A stretch of 64,000 bases of DNA, taken from assembly GCF_002286735.1 (NCBI RefSeq), contig NZ_NRTA01000004.1, positions 1 to 64,000 on the forward strand. Direction: 5' to 3'. The notes under the pieces are model-generated. The model was not told the DNA's origin and did not search any database. It saw nothing but the letters and a program-made list of their open reading frames with translations. A program made the position numbers and the translations under genes. Positions 24,668 to 34,548 of this stretch are shown piece after piece; position 1 is the stretch's first letter, and the number at the start of each line of letters is the position of its first letter. Source of the DNA: Leptolyngbya sp. BC1307. Its GTDB lineage: Bacteria; Cyanobacteriota; Cyanobacteriia; Phormidesmidales; Phormidesmidaceae.

Positions 24668-25257
24668 GGTTTTTCAGCGGTTGGGCCGACAGCCCGGGCG
24701 TTACGAAAGATGTCTAGCATCGGAATGCCGGTTATCAATAGGGCCAGCAGCCCGACACCAACTAAAGAGACATAGGCCAGATGCAGCTTGGGACTGAGAT
24801 AAGACCCTTCGTGAATTTTGAGAAAAACCTTGACGTATTTATCTTCTAGGCCCAGCCAGGCTTTGCCTACCCGATAAGTGATGCCGGTTAGAGCGCTGAT
24901 CAAGAGGGGTAAAAACAATATGGGCGACAGCAATTTGTGAACTGCGCGGAAGCTCATTCTCAGCGGACTTGCTGCCGACTGAGGTCGCCGCCTGCGCCGA
25001 ATAAATAGACTGATACCAGTCACTAGCAGCGTGATCAATCCGATGCCCATGAGCAGCACGTATAGGGGCGCTAGGCGATCGCTCAGCACCCTGCCATCGT
25101 GCAGCCGCAGCATCCAGTTGCCAGCGTCATCTGAAAGGCCAAATCTGTTTTTGCCAATTCGGTAGATTAACCCGGTCACACTGGCAACAAGCAGCGGTAA
25201 GCACAAAATCGGCGCGGCTCTGCGGTGTAGCCTGCTGGCGTTAATTTTTATAGTCAT
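24664..25257 (-). CDS. PepSY-associated-type membrane protein with internal duplication
   Basis: 197-aa inner-membrane protein with four hydrophobic helices. It is an obvious two-fold repeat: the first half has PLLVASVTGLIYRIGKNRFGL then RLHDGRVLS, and the second half has PLLISALTGITYRVGKAWLGL then KIHEGSYLS. Each half is a helix pair with a conserved His in HDG or HEG. The pattern matches PepSY-associated transmembrane helices, often of iron-uptake reductases or unknown function. It overlaps the GT4 gene by 4 bp. A haem or metal role for the paired His residues is speculation. Confidence 0.75.
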   Translation of the reverse strand: MTIKINASRLHRRAAPILCLPLLVASVTGLIYRIGKNRFGLSDDAGNWMLRLHDGRVLSDRLAPLYVLLMGIGLITLLVTGISLFIRRRRRPQSAASPLRMSFRAVHKLLSPILFLPLLISALTGITYRVGKAWLGLEDKYVKVFLKIHEGSYLSPKLHLAYVSLVGVGLLALLITGIPMLDIFRNARAVGPTAEKP

Positions 25258-25339
25258 GTTTAAAGCGGTTGACCTAGCACAGTAAAGTATTCATCCCAAT
25301 CATCCCTCTACCCGTAACAATTCCAATCCGTTTTACAGC

Positions 25340-26407
25340 TCAGGCCATCTTAAAAGCTGCCAATAAGTGCTGCCTGAAATATCGGTCGTAGGCGACCTGC
25401 AAACCGTATGAAAGGGCCATGATCAGCGGCAAACCACCGACAATTAACGCGGCTAGTATAAAGTATGGACTGTCTATTGAGAACTGATTGACCAACAGCT
25501 CACGCATCACGTACCAGACGGGTCGATGAAATAGGTACATGCAGTAGGAGATATAGGCTATAAATTTCATTCCGGGTTGAAATCTTAACCGCTGTGCCAA
25601 CCAGTAGCAAACGTTATAGGCACTGATCACAAACGAAAGCATAAAAATGTTGAGCAGCAAATATTTCAGAATAAACGTACTGTCTGAACCAATTAACGGC
25701 CCAAAATCGACATCAATGCCGACAAATACCGCTACAAATAAAGCAGCGGACACCTGCGATAAGGGCCTCCAGATCTTAAGTCGCGGCAGATGTTTTTCAG
25801 AACAGAGAACACCAAACCAGAAGATGGCCCAGTACAAAGATATTCTATAGTCTGTCAGATCAAAATATCCATTGAGAAACAAAGGGATAGCCCACGAAAG
25901 TACTAAAATATAAATCCTGAACCCTCTATCAAGGTTGCTGCTTTTGACGACCGCAAAGATAAAGTAGTAGACCGTAATTAGCCCTACAAACCAAAGCGTA
26001 CGAATAGGAATTGAATGGGTTTGAGTTGTGAAAATCAGCTGAAGACCCAGCGCATGAATTAAGAGCTTGATCGGATTGCGAACATCCTCTGTAAAAGAGA
26101 AGATAACTAAGGCCAGGTAGTACAGTGGGAGAATTCTGATTAGCTTGTGCTTAGCGAAAGACAGGACTTCTCCCCAGGTAGAAAAGTATACTTTTTTGGC
26201 GTTAAGTAAGTAGCCTGACGTAAAGATAAACAGCGACAGCCCAAGGTATCGGCTAAGTTCGTTTACGATTGTGAAATCTAACGGAATACCGAAGTTTCTC
26301 AAATCGTAGAAGTTGAACGTGTAATTTGGCAGATGGTGAAAAATGATTGTAATGATGGCTACAGCTCGAATCCAATCAAAGACCGGTAATCGCTTACTCC
26401 TAGACAT
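25340..26407 (-). CDS. Acyltransferase family 3 (membrane O-acyltransferase)
   Basis: 355-aa inner-membrane protein with about ten helices. The N-terminal signature FDWIRAVAIITIIFHHLPNY includes the His residues essential in the family. LSLFIFTSGYLLNAKK and FIAYISYCMYLFHRPVWYV are also typical. Members O-acetylate or acylate polysaccharides and peptidoglycan on the outer face. It sits between the HTTM gene (28 bp upstream) and the PepSY-type gene (82 bp downstream), next to two glycosyltransferases, so exopolysaccharide decoration is a reasonable inference. Confidence 0.88.
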   Translation of the reverse strand: MSRSKRLPVFDWIRAVAIITIIFHHLPNYTFNFYDLRNFGIPLDFTIVNELSRYLGLSLFIFTSGYLLNAKKVYFSTWGEVLSFAKHKLIRILPLYYLALVIFSFTEDVRNPIKLLIHALGLQLIFTTQTHSIPIRTLWFVGLITVYYFIFAVVKSSNLDRGFRIYILVLSWAIPLFLNGYFDLTDYRISLYWAIFWFGVLCSEKHLPRLKIWRPLSQVSAALFVAVFVGIDVDFGPLIGSDSTFILKYLLLNIFMLSFVISAYNVCYWLAQRLRFQPGMKFIAYISYCMYLFHRPVWYVMRELLVNQFSIDSPYFILAALIVGGLPLIMALSYGLQVAYDRYFRQHLLAAFKMA

Positions 26408-26435
26408 CTAGATACCTCCTAAATCCTGACTCGCA

Positions 26436-28043
26436 TTATTTTGCGATGACTTGCTTTTGCGCGGGTGTGTTCCCCTGTACTTCATTGATCTTCAAAGCAT
26501 AGTTGCCAACGACACTACCGAAATTTTTATCTAACGGATTGGCCTTGAAGTCCCACTTCTTGCGCTGTACGTCAATCTCTTGGATTTTATTATTGCTGTG
26601 GCCTGGCTGGCTGTTGTAAGCAGAGGCTAAGGCTCCTAAGTATTCGTCACAGACATAGAGCTTTTCAGTCTCTTCTGAAAAGCACTGCTGGGTCACCTGC
26701 TTATAAGAGGCAATACCTTGTGCCGGAATGATGTCTTCGGGATAGATGCGGGCGGTTTCTCCGGAGGCATATTGCGCGTAGACTTGTTCGTATGTCACTA
26801 CGCCTGAAACGTCTTTATACGCAAACAGATGAAGACCCGTGAGAGGATAAAAGTAAATTTTATAAAACCAGCACACTGCGAAAACAGTAGATAAGACAGA
26901 AATTAACAGAGGGTAGCGAAAGGCATTTAAAGGACGAACCAGCGTATTTTCTGCTACGGGCCGATCAGCACTTGAGAACAAACCCCAGCGAGATAAAAGC
27001 TGCTGAGCCCAGTTCAGGTCTAGAAAAACAAGCTGCAAAATGATGAAATCGATAAATAAAATGTTTTGAAAAGTCCAAATTCCTAAATGCAAGCTCACCA
27101 TAAAGAGCGGCATAATCCGTCGGGCTAGCGAGGAAAACAGTACCAGCACAAAAGCTAGCTCTGCAAAAGTGCCAGCCATACCGAATAGAGAAAAGACAAA
27201 GTCAGGTAGGTGAGGGCCAACCTGCAAAGCAACGTCCCAGTCGTAGTTGTTGCACCGCTGTAGCGTGCAGGAATACATCATGCCCCGCAGGTTAGTCGGG
27301 TCGAGCCATGAGGGCCCTACTACTGCGAGCTTACTCCCGCCAGAGGCCAAATACGCTAAGACTAAGACGACCCAGCAGGTATAGCGCGACCAGCCATACA
27401 CAGGCGTCGGGCGTTGAGTATCGACAACGGGCTTGCCTCGCCGCTTGGCCAACCACCAATCAGCCGATAGCCCATCTCCGCAGGGCATGAATGATAAAGC
27501 GACCAGCATGTATACAACAATCAGTCCCTGATGGTACAGATAGAAGTACTGGCGGGTGAGCCCGCCCAGTAGGCAATAGGTGAGCGCGCCCAGCGGAATG
27601 GTGAAGCGAGTCCACAGGCCAACCATGCCTAAGCACAGGCATAGAACTGTCAAAAGTTCGAATCCTTGTAGCCATCCCTGACTTCTTGAAAAAGCCTCAA
27701 ACCCAGGAATAGCGTAGAGAAACTGGATGGTTCCCATCGGTTGCCGAATAGCTTCTGGCAGCAAAGGGGATGTCGGCAAATCTTCTAGCCACAGCGCTGT
27801 TACGATCAAGTTTATACAGGCAATAATTCTGATAAACCCGAGTTCGTTGGCGGTTGCTTCACCGACAAAGCGTTTGGCAAAGCCGGGATCAGTGGCTATC
27901 CAAAGCAGTAGCCCCAGACCCAGGCAAAAGACTATGCCCAGATCTATGAAGCGATAGCCCGCAAAAGGCTGTCGCAGCCCCAACCATATAGCTACCGATA
28001 GCAGTATTGAGATTAGACAGAGCCAAAAACGTGTTTGACGCAT
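26436..28043 (-). CDS. HTTM-domain membrane protein
   Basis: 535-aa multi-pass protein. The central 300 residues resemble the HTTM domain, related to vitamin K-dependent gamma-carboxylase: FYLYHQGLIVVYMLVALSF, then FMPCGDGLSADWW near 190, and ASGGSKLAVVGPSWLDP near 245. The last 150 residues are a soluble extension. Bacterial HTTM proteins are mostly uncharacterised. It is the first gene of a four-gene operon with an acyltransferase, a PepSY-type protein and a GT4 enzyme. An envelope lipid or polysaccharide function is likely from context only. Confidence 0.8.
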   Translation of the reverse strand: MRQTRFWLCLISILLSVAIWLGLRQPFAGYRFIDLGIVFCLGLGLLLWIATDPGFAKRFVGEATANELGFIRIIACINLIVTALWLEDLPTSPLLPEAIRQPMGTIQFLYAIPGFEAFSRSQGWLQGFELLTVLCLCLGMVGLWTRFTIPLGALTYCLLGGLTRQYFYLYHQGLIVVYMLVALSFMPCGDGLSADWWLAKRRGKPVVDTQRPTPVYGWSRYTCWVVLVLAYLASGGSKLAVVGPSWLDPTNLRGMMYSCTLQRCNNYDWDVALQVGPHLPDFVFSLFGMAGTFAELAFVLVLFSSLARRIMPLFMVSLHLGIWTFQNILFIDFIILQLVFLDLNWAQQLLSRWGLFSSADRPVAENTLVRPLNAFRYPLLISVLSTVFAVCWFYKIYFYPLTGLHLFAYKDVSGVVTYEQVYAQYASGETARIYPEDIIPAQGIASYKQVTQQCFSEETEKLYVCDEYLGALASAYNSQPGHSNNKIQEIDVQRKKWDFKANPLDKNFGSVVGNYALKINEVQGNTPAQKQVIAK

Positions 28044-28743
28044 ACTAAAAATGTTCCTGGACTACAAAAGGCAGGTTTCTCGAAAAGATCGCGCTTTCGC
28101 TACTACAAAATCCGAATCTTTCTGGATCGATGCTTTGACATTTCAGCACTGCTGTAAGTACGGATTTCATACAACAGATCTTTGCTCAATCATAAACTAG
28201 CTCACAGGACAAACGGATACTCCTCCACGAAGGAGTCCGAATAGACGGCCTTTTCCTAGAGTTATAGCCCTGCAACCTGGCTAATATGTAACTTTAGAGA
28301 CCATTTTTGATAGATCTTTTACGGATTTTGGGAGAGAAGAAATTAGTAGCGTCAGCGGTGACTCATCTGCTAAAAGCGCCTATCTTTAAGGGAAAAAGTG
28401 AATGATGGAGGTATGAAAAAAGCGGGAAGTCTTCGAGCAGTCTCCGCGAGAACTGGGATCGTAAAGAGAGGATTAAGCAAACTAATTTTCTTGATGAAGC
28501 GGTGAAGGGCGGTGTTGCGATCGCAATTTTCCCAACCCAAATTTAGCGCCATTTAGCGACAGTTCCTAAAAAAGGATCTTGTAGAACTGTTAAGAAGACA
28601 CTGAATTGAATTAAGAGGCCGGTTCTATAGCTAACGAGCTGTTTGACCCGCCGCTATAGAATTGTCATCTATAGGCTGAGTTTGCCGCGCTGCAACAGAG
28701 CGAGCGAGCTGAACTAGACTAGAGACTAAAGGGAGGTGGTGCC
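28044..28743. other. 700-bp divergent intergenic region
   Basis: Separates the HTTM operon from the GTPase gene. A small hairpin with arms ACTCCT/AGGAGT lies near 28219-28236. A 60-codon minus-strand frame near 28370-28552 has no box or family resemblance. A GGGAGGTGG ribosome binding site precedes the GTPase start. I saw no RNA gene. Confidence 0.5.
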
Positions 28744-30699
28744 ATGATGATGCGAGTGAAGCCCTGGCAAGTGGCTGTGCTGATTGCGCCGATCGCTGTG
28801 ATCGTTGTCTTTTTGCTGATTGCGGCGGGGCAGCAGATCCGCGCTTGGGGGATCAACTGGATCTGGGCCGTTTTTATCTTTGTGTTGGTGGGCTGGCGAT
28901 GGCTGGTAGCCCGGTGGACTCGACCAGCGATCGCTCAAGCAGAAGCTCTGGTGTCAGAAGTAAATGCCGAACTAGAGGCCGCGACTCAGCAGGCAGTAGA
29001 AGCCGCGAGTGAGGCACAAGGCCCGGCAGCCTACCCGACCAGTTTGCAGGTAGAAGCCGCCCTCACGCAAACCCTCCAGGCTGCCAAAGACGATCCACCG
29101 ATCTGGGAAGACTGGACTACCTTTTGGCAGCGCTGTCTGGCACTGGTCACGGCGGTTTCTCAGGTATATCACCCCGAAGTTAAGCGACCTTTACTCAATA
29201 TCTACGTGCCCGAAGCCTATGGCCTAATTCGCGGTACGGTCGATGATACTGACCGGGTGATGCAAAAGCTCTCGCCCGTGCTCAGCCAGATATCGGTTGG
29301 GCAGATGGTCGAAGGCGTAGAGGTCTACCGCAAGCTAGAGCCCTCGGCCAAAAAGCTAATCAAAGCCTTTAACTGGGCGCAGTGGCTGCTCAACCCGGCA
29401 GCGGCGATCGCCCGGCAAACCAGCGCCAGATATACAGACCAGGCTAACCAGCAGATATTGCTTAACCTCGGCAATATGCTGCGAGAGACCGCCCTGCGAA
29501 ACCTCGCTCAGCAGTCGGTGGCGCTTTATAGCGGTGGTACACAGGCGACCCTTAGCGCAGTCGCGGCGGACCCGGTTCTCCCGGCAGCAAAGACCGAGAC
29601 TCTGCGAGAAATCTTAGAGCAGGCTGAGCCGACTGTAACTGTCGAGCAAAAGCCGGTGAATATTTTGCTGGTAGGACGGACGGGCGCGGGCAAGAGCAGC
29701 GTCATCAATACCCTGTTTCAGGCAGAGCTAGCAGCCGTCGATGTGCTGCCTAGTACTGATAAGATTCAGAGCTATCGGTGGCAAGCTCAAGCGTCTGGTA
29801 ACGCTGATGAAGCCCTGACGCTGTGGGACACTCCCGGCTACGAGCAGGTAGCCCGCCCCGACTTACGCGAGCAGGTCATTGACTATGCGACCCAAGCCGA
29901 TCTGCTGCTGCTGGTCACCCCGGCGCTCGATCCGGCTTTGCAAATGGATGCCGACTTTTTGAGTGAAATGCGGGCTGAGGTCACTGACTTGCCCGTGATT
30001 GCTATCGTCAGCCAGGTCGATAAGCTGCGGCCCATTCGCGAGTGGAGTCCGCCCTATCAATGGCGCACTGGCTCCTGGCCTAAAGAAACCGCTATTCGAG
30101 CAGCCGTAGAGTATCGGGCTGAGCAGCTCAATGAGTTTTGCCAGCAGGTGCTGCCGCTGGTTGCTCGCACGGGGCAGCGAGATGCCTGGGGCACTGATGA
30201 CCTGGCAGCGGCCTTGATGGGGGCGATCGCTCCTGCCAAACAGCTACGCCTGGCCCGATTCCTCCGCAGCCAGAGTGCCCGCACGACTGCCGCCGCCAAA
30301 ATTATCGACCGCTACACCTTTCAAATGACCACCACCGAAGGGCTCACCAAGCTGTTCAAAAGCCCGATTTTGCAGTTTATTTCTACCCTGACCACCGGTA
30401 CGCCTGCGCTAGGCGCACTTCTCACCGAGAGAATTCCGGTAGAAGAGGTGCCGATTGTGCTGGGTAAGCTGCAGATGGCCTATGAGCTATTTACGCTTTT
30501 TAGCGAAGGCGATCGCCGTCAGGCTATCGGTGCGGCTAGCTTCGACTTGCTTGCCCTCTGGCCGCTGCTATTGCAAAATGCACCACCTGCCGACAAAAAT
30601 GCCTGGGCCTTTGGCCATGCCCTCACCGAATACTGGACGCAGCATATTCCTATTGACCAGCTAGAAAAGCGGATCGATTTTTATCTGGAGCAGGCGTAA
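28744..30699 (+). CDS. Membrane-associated GTPase, DUF697/YcjF-like
   Basis: 651-aa protein. Two hydrophobic helices near residues 10-55 form a membrane anchor. A helical region (about 60-290) precedes the GTPase domain: G1 GRTGAGKS (311-318), G3 DTPG (362-365) and a G4-like SQVDK near 424. The C-terminal part (about 505-651) is helical with hydrophobic stretches, as in the DUF697 group. Close relatives are cyanobacterial GTPases of unknown role, possibly in membrane remodelling. A strong GGGAGG box precedes the ATG. Two more GTPases of this kind occur at 59.7-62.6 kb. Confidence 0.85.
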   Translation: MMMRVKPWQVAVLIAPIAVIVVFLLIAAGQQIRAWGINWIWAVFIFVLVGWRWLVARWTRPAIAQAEALVSEVNAELEAATQQAVEAASEAQGPAAYPTSLQVEAALTQTLQAAKDDPPIWEDWTTFWQRCLALVTAVSQVYHPEVKRPLLNIYVPEAYGLIRGTVDDTDRVMQKLSPVLSQISVGQMVEGVEVYRKLEPSAKKLIKAFNWAQWLLNPAAAIARQTSARYTDQANQQILLNLGNMLRETALRNLAQQSVALYSGGTQATLSAVAADPVLPAAKTETLREILEQAEPTVTVEQKPVNILLVGRTGAGKSSVINTLFQAELAAVDVLPSTDKIQSYRWQAQASGNADEALTLWDTPGYEQVARPDLREQVIDYATQADLLLLVTPALDPALQMDADFLSEMRAEVTDLPVIAIVSQVDKLRPIREWSPPYQWRTGSWPKETAIRAAVEYRAEQLNEFCQQVLPLVARTGQRDAWGTDDLAAALMGAIAPAKQLRLARFLRSQSARTTAAAKIIDRYTFQMTTTEGLTKLFKSPILQFISTLTTGTPALGALLTERIPVEEVPIVLGKLQMAYELFTLFSEGDRRQAIGAASFDLLALWPLLLQNAPPADKNAWAFGHALTEYWTQHIPIDQLEKRIDFYLEQA

Positions 30700-30737
30700 G
30701 CAGAGCAGGTGCTTTCTATTCGGCAAGATAAGTGTTC

Positions 30738-31205
30738 TTAAGTGGTAGATACCAAGATAGAATCGCCCTCAACTTTGGCTATGTACTGAGCCAAGGGTTC
30801 ATCGGCTGGGCCATCGACGACGCTGCCGTCTGGGCCAAACTTAGAGCCGTGGCAGGGGCAGGCGAAGAGGTCTTCTTGCCAGGCGACGGTGCAGCCAGCG
30901 TGTGTGCATTTAGCGCTGAGGGCAATTAGCGCCTCGGGGTTAGCTGGGTCAGCAATGACGACAATCGGGTTTTCTGCGCTGTCGGGCGTAGCCAGATAGC
31001 CCTGCTGCTCTAGCTCAGCGGTTGTGCCAATCGCCATAAAGTCACCGGCGGCGGTGTCACCCCCAGCAGCGTCCGGAGCGTCTGGTGGCGCGGCGGCAGT
31101 TTCATCGGCAGTTTCAGAATCGGGACTGCAGGCTGCGATCGCTACTGGCAAAGAGGCCGCGATCGCCCCTACACCAATCCAGTTCATAAAATCACGACGT
31201 TTCAT
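30738..31205 (-). CDS. Rieske [2Fe-2S] lipoprotein
   Basis: 155-aa exported iron-sulphur protein. The N-terminus MKRRDFMNWIGVGAIAASLP has a twin-arginine motif and then a lipobox-like AIAAC with Cys26, suggesting Tat export and lipid anchoring. An acidic, Ala-rich linker follows. The Rieske ligands are Cys100 and His102 (CTHAGC) and Cys116 and His119 (CPCHGS), with Cys105 and Cys118 for the disulphide. It is too short and lacks the context to be the cytochrome b6f PetC; it is more like stand-alone Rieske proteins. Electron partner unknown. Confidence 0.9.
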   Translation of the reverse strand: MKRRDFMNWIGVGAIAASLPVAIAACSPDSETADETAAAPPDAPDAAGGDTAAGDFMAIGTTAELEQQGYLATPDSAENPIVVIADPANPEALIALSAKCTHAGCTVAWQEDLFACPCHGSKFGPDGSVVDGPADEPLAQYIAKVEGDSILVSTT

Positions 31206-31340
31206 TGTCTATGCTCTCCGGCGTAAATTCGTTAGGTTAAAAATAGCCAGTCTCGTAAAGCCCTCTAAAAGAGCTGCCTAGCTATAGTGTCTGACAGGGT
31301 TCTTAGCAATAGTGTTACATAGTGTAAATGGAAGGCCAGC

Positions 31341-32225
31341 ATGTTACCTAACAATCAGCGCTTTAAAGTTTCTCCCTGGCTGTGTTTGGGAGCGCTGAGC
31401 CTGGCTCTGATGATAGTCGCGTTGCCTGGAGGCAGTAGATCAGCCGCGATCGCCCAGCCTGCTATCATCGAGCGATCGCAGACCAAAAGCAATATCTTGC
31501 AGGCGATCGCCACCGCCCAAGTCGTGTACTTAGGCGAGACCCATGATGACCCGGCAGACCATACGGCTCAGCTAGAAATTGTACAGGCGCTAGCTCAGCA
31601 AAATGAGGTTGCGATCGCCTTGGAGATGCTTCAGCGTCCCTTTCAGCCAGTGCTAGATGCCTACCTAGCTGGCACTCTCACCGAAGCCGAGCTGATTGCC
31701 CAGAGTGAATACGATACCCGCTGGGCCTTTCCCTGGGAGTTTTATGCGCCCATTTTGCGCTACGCCAAAGCCAACCAAATTCCGCTGATCGCCCTTAACA
31801 CCCCTGCCGAAGTTACCCGCCAAGTCGCCCGCACCGGACTAGATAACCTGACTGATGCAGACCGGCAGTACATTCCGCCCTTGGCCGACATCGACACCAC
31901 CAACCAGGCTTACCGTGACTGGATCGGCGCAGCCTTCAGCGCCCACGGCAGCGATCACGGTCTCGATTTTGATAATTTCTTTGCCGCCCAAGTACTGTGG
32001 GATGAAACGATGGCCGAAGGCATCGTAGAGCAGCTAGCCACCGATCCCGACCGCCAAGTGATTGTCCTCGCAGGCGAAGGCCACATTGCCTATGGCTACG
32101 GCATTCCCAGCCGCGTCGCGCGTCGCCTACCCACCACTACCCAAGCCACCCTCATGCTCATACCCGCTGCTGAAGCCCCCGAACCTGCCGCCGCCGACTT
32201 CTGGTGGCCCACTGCCAACTTCTAA
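31341..32225 (+). CDS. ChaN-family (DUF399) haem-binding-like protein
   Basis: 294-aa exported protein with an N-terminal hydrophobic helix ([18 protein letters not shown]). ChaN landmarks are [18 protein letters not shown] near 65, [19 protein letters not shown] near 95, and [17 protein letters not shown] near 245. Campylobacter ChaN is an outer-membrane lipoprotein that binds haem between its subunits. No lipobox Cys is evident here, so this copy may be periplasmic. The 3' end overlaps the opposing rlmN gene by 99 bp. Confidence 0.88.
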   Translation: MLPNNQRFKVSPWLCLGALSLALMIVALPGGSRSAAIAQPAIIERSQTKSNILQAIATAQVVYLGETHDDPADHTAQLEIVQALAQQNEVAIALEMLQRPFQPVLDAYLAGTLTEAELIAQSEYDTRWAFPWEFYAPILRYAKANQIPLIALNTPAEVTRQVARTGLDNLTDADRQYIPPLADIDTTNQAYRDWIGAAFSAHGSDHGLDFDNFFAAQVLWDETMAEGIVEQLATDPDRQVIVLAGEGHIAYGYGIPSRVARRLPTTTQATLMLIPAAEAPEPAAADFWWPTANF

Positions 32226-33308
32226 CTCCTGCCTACTGTCCACTCCCGCCTTCGACGCCCGCAACTGCCCACAAGCCGCATCCTTCTCCAACCCCCGAGA
32301 GTAGCGCACGCTCACCGCAATGCCTTTGTCTTTGAGCTGCTGCGTAAACCCTTCTACTCGCTGGCGGCTAGGGCGCTGGTAGTCTACTTCACTGATTGGG
32401 TTGTAGGGAATCAGGTTGACGTGGCTCTGAAAGCCGCGCAGCTCACTGGCGAGTTCAACTGCGTGCTCAGGCTGGTCATTGAGATCGGCTAGCAAAATGT
32501 ACTCAAAGGTAACGCGCCTGCCGGTGATTTTTATATAGTCGCGGCACTCGTCTAGCAGGGCCGCTAGGGGATAGCGCTCAGCGCTGGGAATTAGCTTGGT
32601 TCGTAGGGCTTGATTGCTGGCGTGCAGGCTGACAGCCAGAGTCACTTGCAGGCGCTCTTCAGCCAGACGGCTGATGTGACCGGGCAAGCCTACTGTAGAA
32701 ACCGTGATCTGACGCTGGCCAATGCCCACGTCTTGATTGAGCGATCGCACTGCCGCTACCACATTGCCAGTATTCAGCAGCGGTTCGCCCATGCCCATAA
32801 ACACCACATTGCTCACCCGCCGCTGAAAGTCTGACTGCACGGTCAGCACCTGATCGACAATTTCATGAGTCTCTAGATTACGCGCAAATCCCCCTTTACC
32901 CGTCGCACAAAAATCGCACCCCATCGGACAGCCAATCTGCGACGAAACGCACACCGTCAGCCGCTGGTCGGCGGGAATGCCCACTGCCTCAATGATGTGA
33001 CCATCGGTGAGGCGCAGCAGATACTTAACGGTGCCGTCGGGCGATTCGGAACGGTAGTGTAGGTGCGATCGCCCCACCGGAAAGTCTTTGACCTCAGCCC
33101 GCCACTGCTTAGAAAATACCGTAACTTCGTCGAGAGAACGAATGCCCTTTTGATAGATCCACTGGTGCAGCTGCTTTCCTCGGTAGGCGGGCTGGCCCTG
33201 CTGGCATACCCACTCAGTGAGTGACTCCACCGAGCGCCCGAGCAGCGGAACGGGCGGCTGAGCCGTCTGCGCTGCCGATATATTATTTGCCGCTGTCTTC
33301 ACAACCAT
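32127..33308 (-). CDS. rlmN: 23S rRNA (A2503-C2)/tRNA (A37-C2) methyltransferase RlmN
   Basis: 393-aa radical-SAM enzyme that methylates C2 of adenine in 23S rRNA and some tRNAs. The [4Fe-4S] ligands are Cys127, Cys131 and Cys134 (CPMGCDFC), the second methyl-carrier Cys346 lies in ACGQL, and [10 protein letters not shown] marks the SAM site. RlmN normally stops soon after ACGQL. Here a 44-residue Gly-rich tail follows, and it exists only because the frame runs on across the end of the opposing ChaN gene. The tail is probably neutral read-through. Function is secure. Confidence 0.95.
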   Translation of the reverse strand: MVVKTAANNISAAQTAQPPVPLLGRSVESLTEWVCQQGQPAYRGKQLHQWIYQKGIRSLDEVTVFSKQWRAEVKDFPVGRSHLHYRSESPDGTVKYLLRLTDGHIIEAVGIPADQRLTVCVSSQIGCPMGCDFCATGKGGFARNLETHEIVDQVLTVQSDFQRRVSNVVFMGMGEPLLNTGNVVAAVRSLNQDVGIGQRQITVSTVGLPGHISRLAEERLQVTLAVSLHASNQALRTKLIPSAERYPLAALLDECRDYIKITGRRVTFEYILLADLNDQPEHAVELASELRGFQSHVNLIPYNPISEVDYQRPSRQRVEGFTQQLKDKGIAVSVRYSRGLEKDAACGQLRASKAGVDSRQELEVGSGPPEVGGGRFGGFSSGYEHEGGLGSGG

Positions 33309-33430
33309 GGGAATACCGTCTAGAGAAGCCGAAAGGGTAAATCACATCACCCCAAGTTCGTCGGTCTCTATTCTATAGCTTCGGCCCCTATAGCGTTTAA
33401 CCCTAAATCTTTGGGCCTAAATCTTTGGGC

Positions 33431-34225
33431 CTATGACCCAGAAGAATTGGAGCTGTCGCCTTCGTTAATCAGGTCTACCAAGCCTTCAGTCAGTGACCTC
33501 GGATCCATAAACAGTACCTTGGAGTTATCACTTTCGCCGATTTTCAGATTGGCTTCTACGTAGCGCTGAGCCAGCATGTAGTTTAAGACTTCGCGACGAT
33601 TGTCAGTGTTATCTAGCGCGTGTGAGAGCAAACGCATCGATTCGACGGTGGCTTCGGCCTCTAAAATAGTGGCGCGTTTGGTAAAGTCAGCGGCCCGCTC
33701 CTTTTGCATTGCTTCGAGAATATCTCGCGGCGGTTCGAGCTTTTGAATTTCTACCCGATTTACTTTCAAGCCCCAAGGGGCAGTCGCTTCGTCGAGCACA
33801 TCAAGTAGGGCGCTGTTAATTGTCTCCCGGGAAGAAAAGAGGCTCTGAAAGTCCATTTTACCGACCTCGGAGCGCAGGGCGGTGATCACCAGTTCCTGCA
33901 TAGCAAACTCTACATCTTCGATGGCGTAGTAGGTGCGCTCTAAATCGTAGATTCGCCAGTAGATAATCGCGTCTACTTCCAGGTTGACGTTGTCTTTGGT
34001 GATGGCCTGCTGGGGCGGCGTATCCAGCGTTTGCTCTCGTAAAGAGTCTTCGAGCACCACCGCATCTAGCAAAGGCACGATGAAATTTAGCCCTGGTGTA
34101 AGGGTGCCTTTATACCGACCCAATCGTTCGACTAGCGCCCCATTGCCTTCTTTGATAATGCGCACTGAGCCGACCGTATAGCCAACGACTAAAAAAGAGA
34201 GGATGGCTAAAATTGACGAAACCAT
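33431..34225 (-). CDS. SPFH/stomatin-like (band 7) protein
   Basis: 264-aa protein with one N-terminal membrane helix (ILAILSFLVVGYTVGSV). The SPFH domain follows: GALVERLGRYKGTLTPGLNF, then DAIIYWRIYDLERTYYAIED and ALRSEVGKMDFQSLFSSRE. A helical tail with EAEATVES probably oligomerises. Stomatin-like proteins form membrane microdomain scaffolds and modulate proteases. No NfeD partner gene lies beside it, although that pairing is common. It is near QmcA in type. Confidence 0.9.
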   Translation of the reverse strand: MVSSILAILSFLVVGYTVGSVRIIKEGNGALVERLGRYKGTLTPGLNFIVPLLDAVVLEDSLREQTLDTPPQQAITKDNVNLEVDAIIYWRIYDLERTYYAIEDVEFAMQELVITALRSEVGKMDFQSLFSSRETINSALLDVLDEATAPWGLKVNRVEIQKLEPPRDILEAMQKERAADFTKRATILEAEATVESMRLLSHALDNTDNRREVLNYMLAQRYVEANLKIGESDNSKVLFMDPRSLTEGLVDLINEGDSSNSSGS

Positions 34226-34548
34226 GGGCGGTCACTTATAAAGTGTGCTCTCTACTTAGCACGGTTGCCAGAGAAAGTATAGATGAAAGTATAAACCTAT
34301 CCCTAGATTTGTGACCATGCTCCCGGTTGCTTAAGCCGTGTATTTGGGTAGAGGCTGGCAAGTGCCCAGAGGGAATGTTAGAAGCATGAGCCTGATTGAA
34401 CTGGGATACGCTGGCTGAACAGGCTGACTAGATCAGCAGTTCACTACAGCCGTTCATCTTAGCGGTGGGATTGAACAATCTGGAAGGTTTTCCGATACCG
34501 CTCGATTTAGGGTCATTTGATGTTACCCAACTTATTTGATATATTCTC
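34226..34548. other. Divergent intergenic region
   Basis: 323 bp between the SPFH gene and the DUF2135-like gene, presumably holding both promoters. I see no gene, strong hairpin or repeat. Confidence 0.5.

Noticed and set aside
30738-31205. Rieske protein considered as cytochrome b6f PetC
   Set aside because: It is shorter, has a lipobox-like Cys and lacks a neighbouring petA gene; a stand-alone Rieske lipoprotein fits better.
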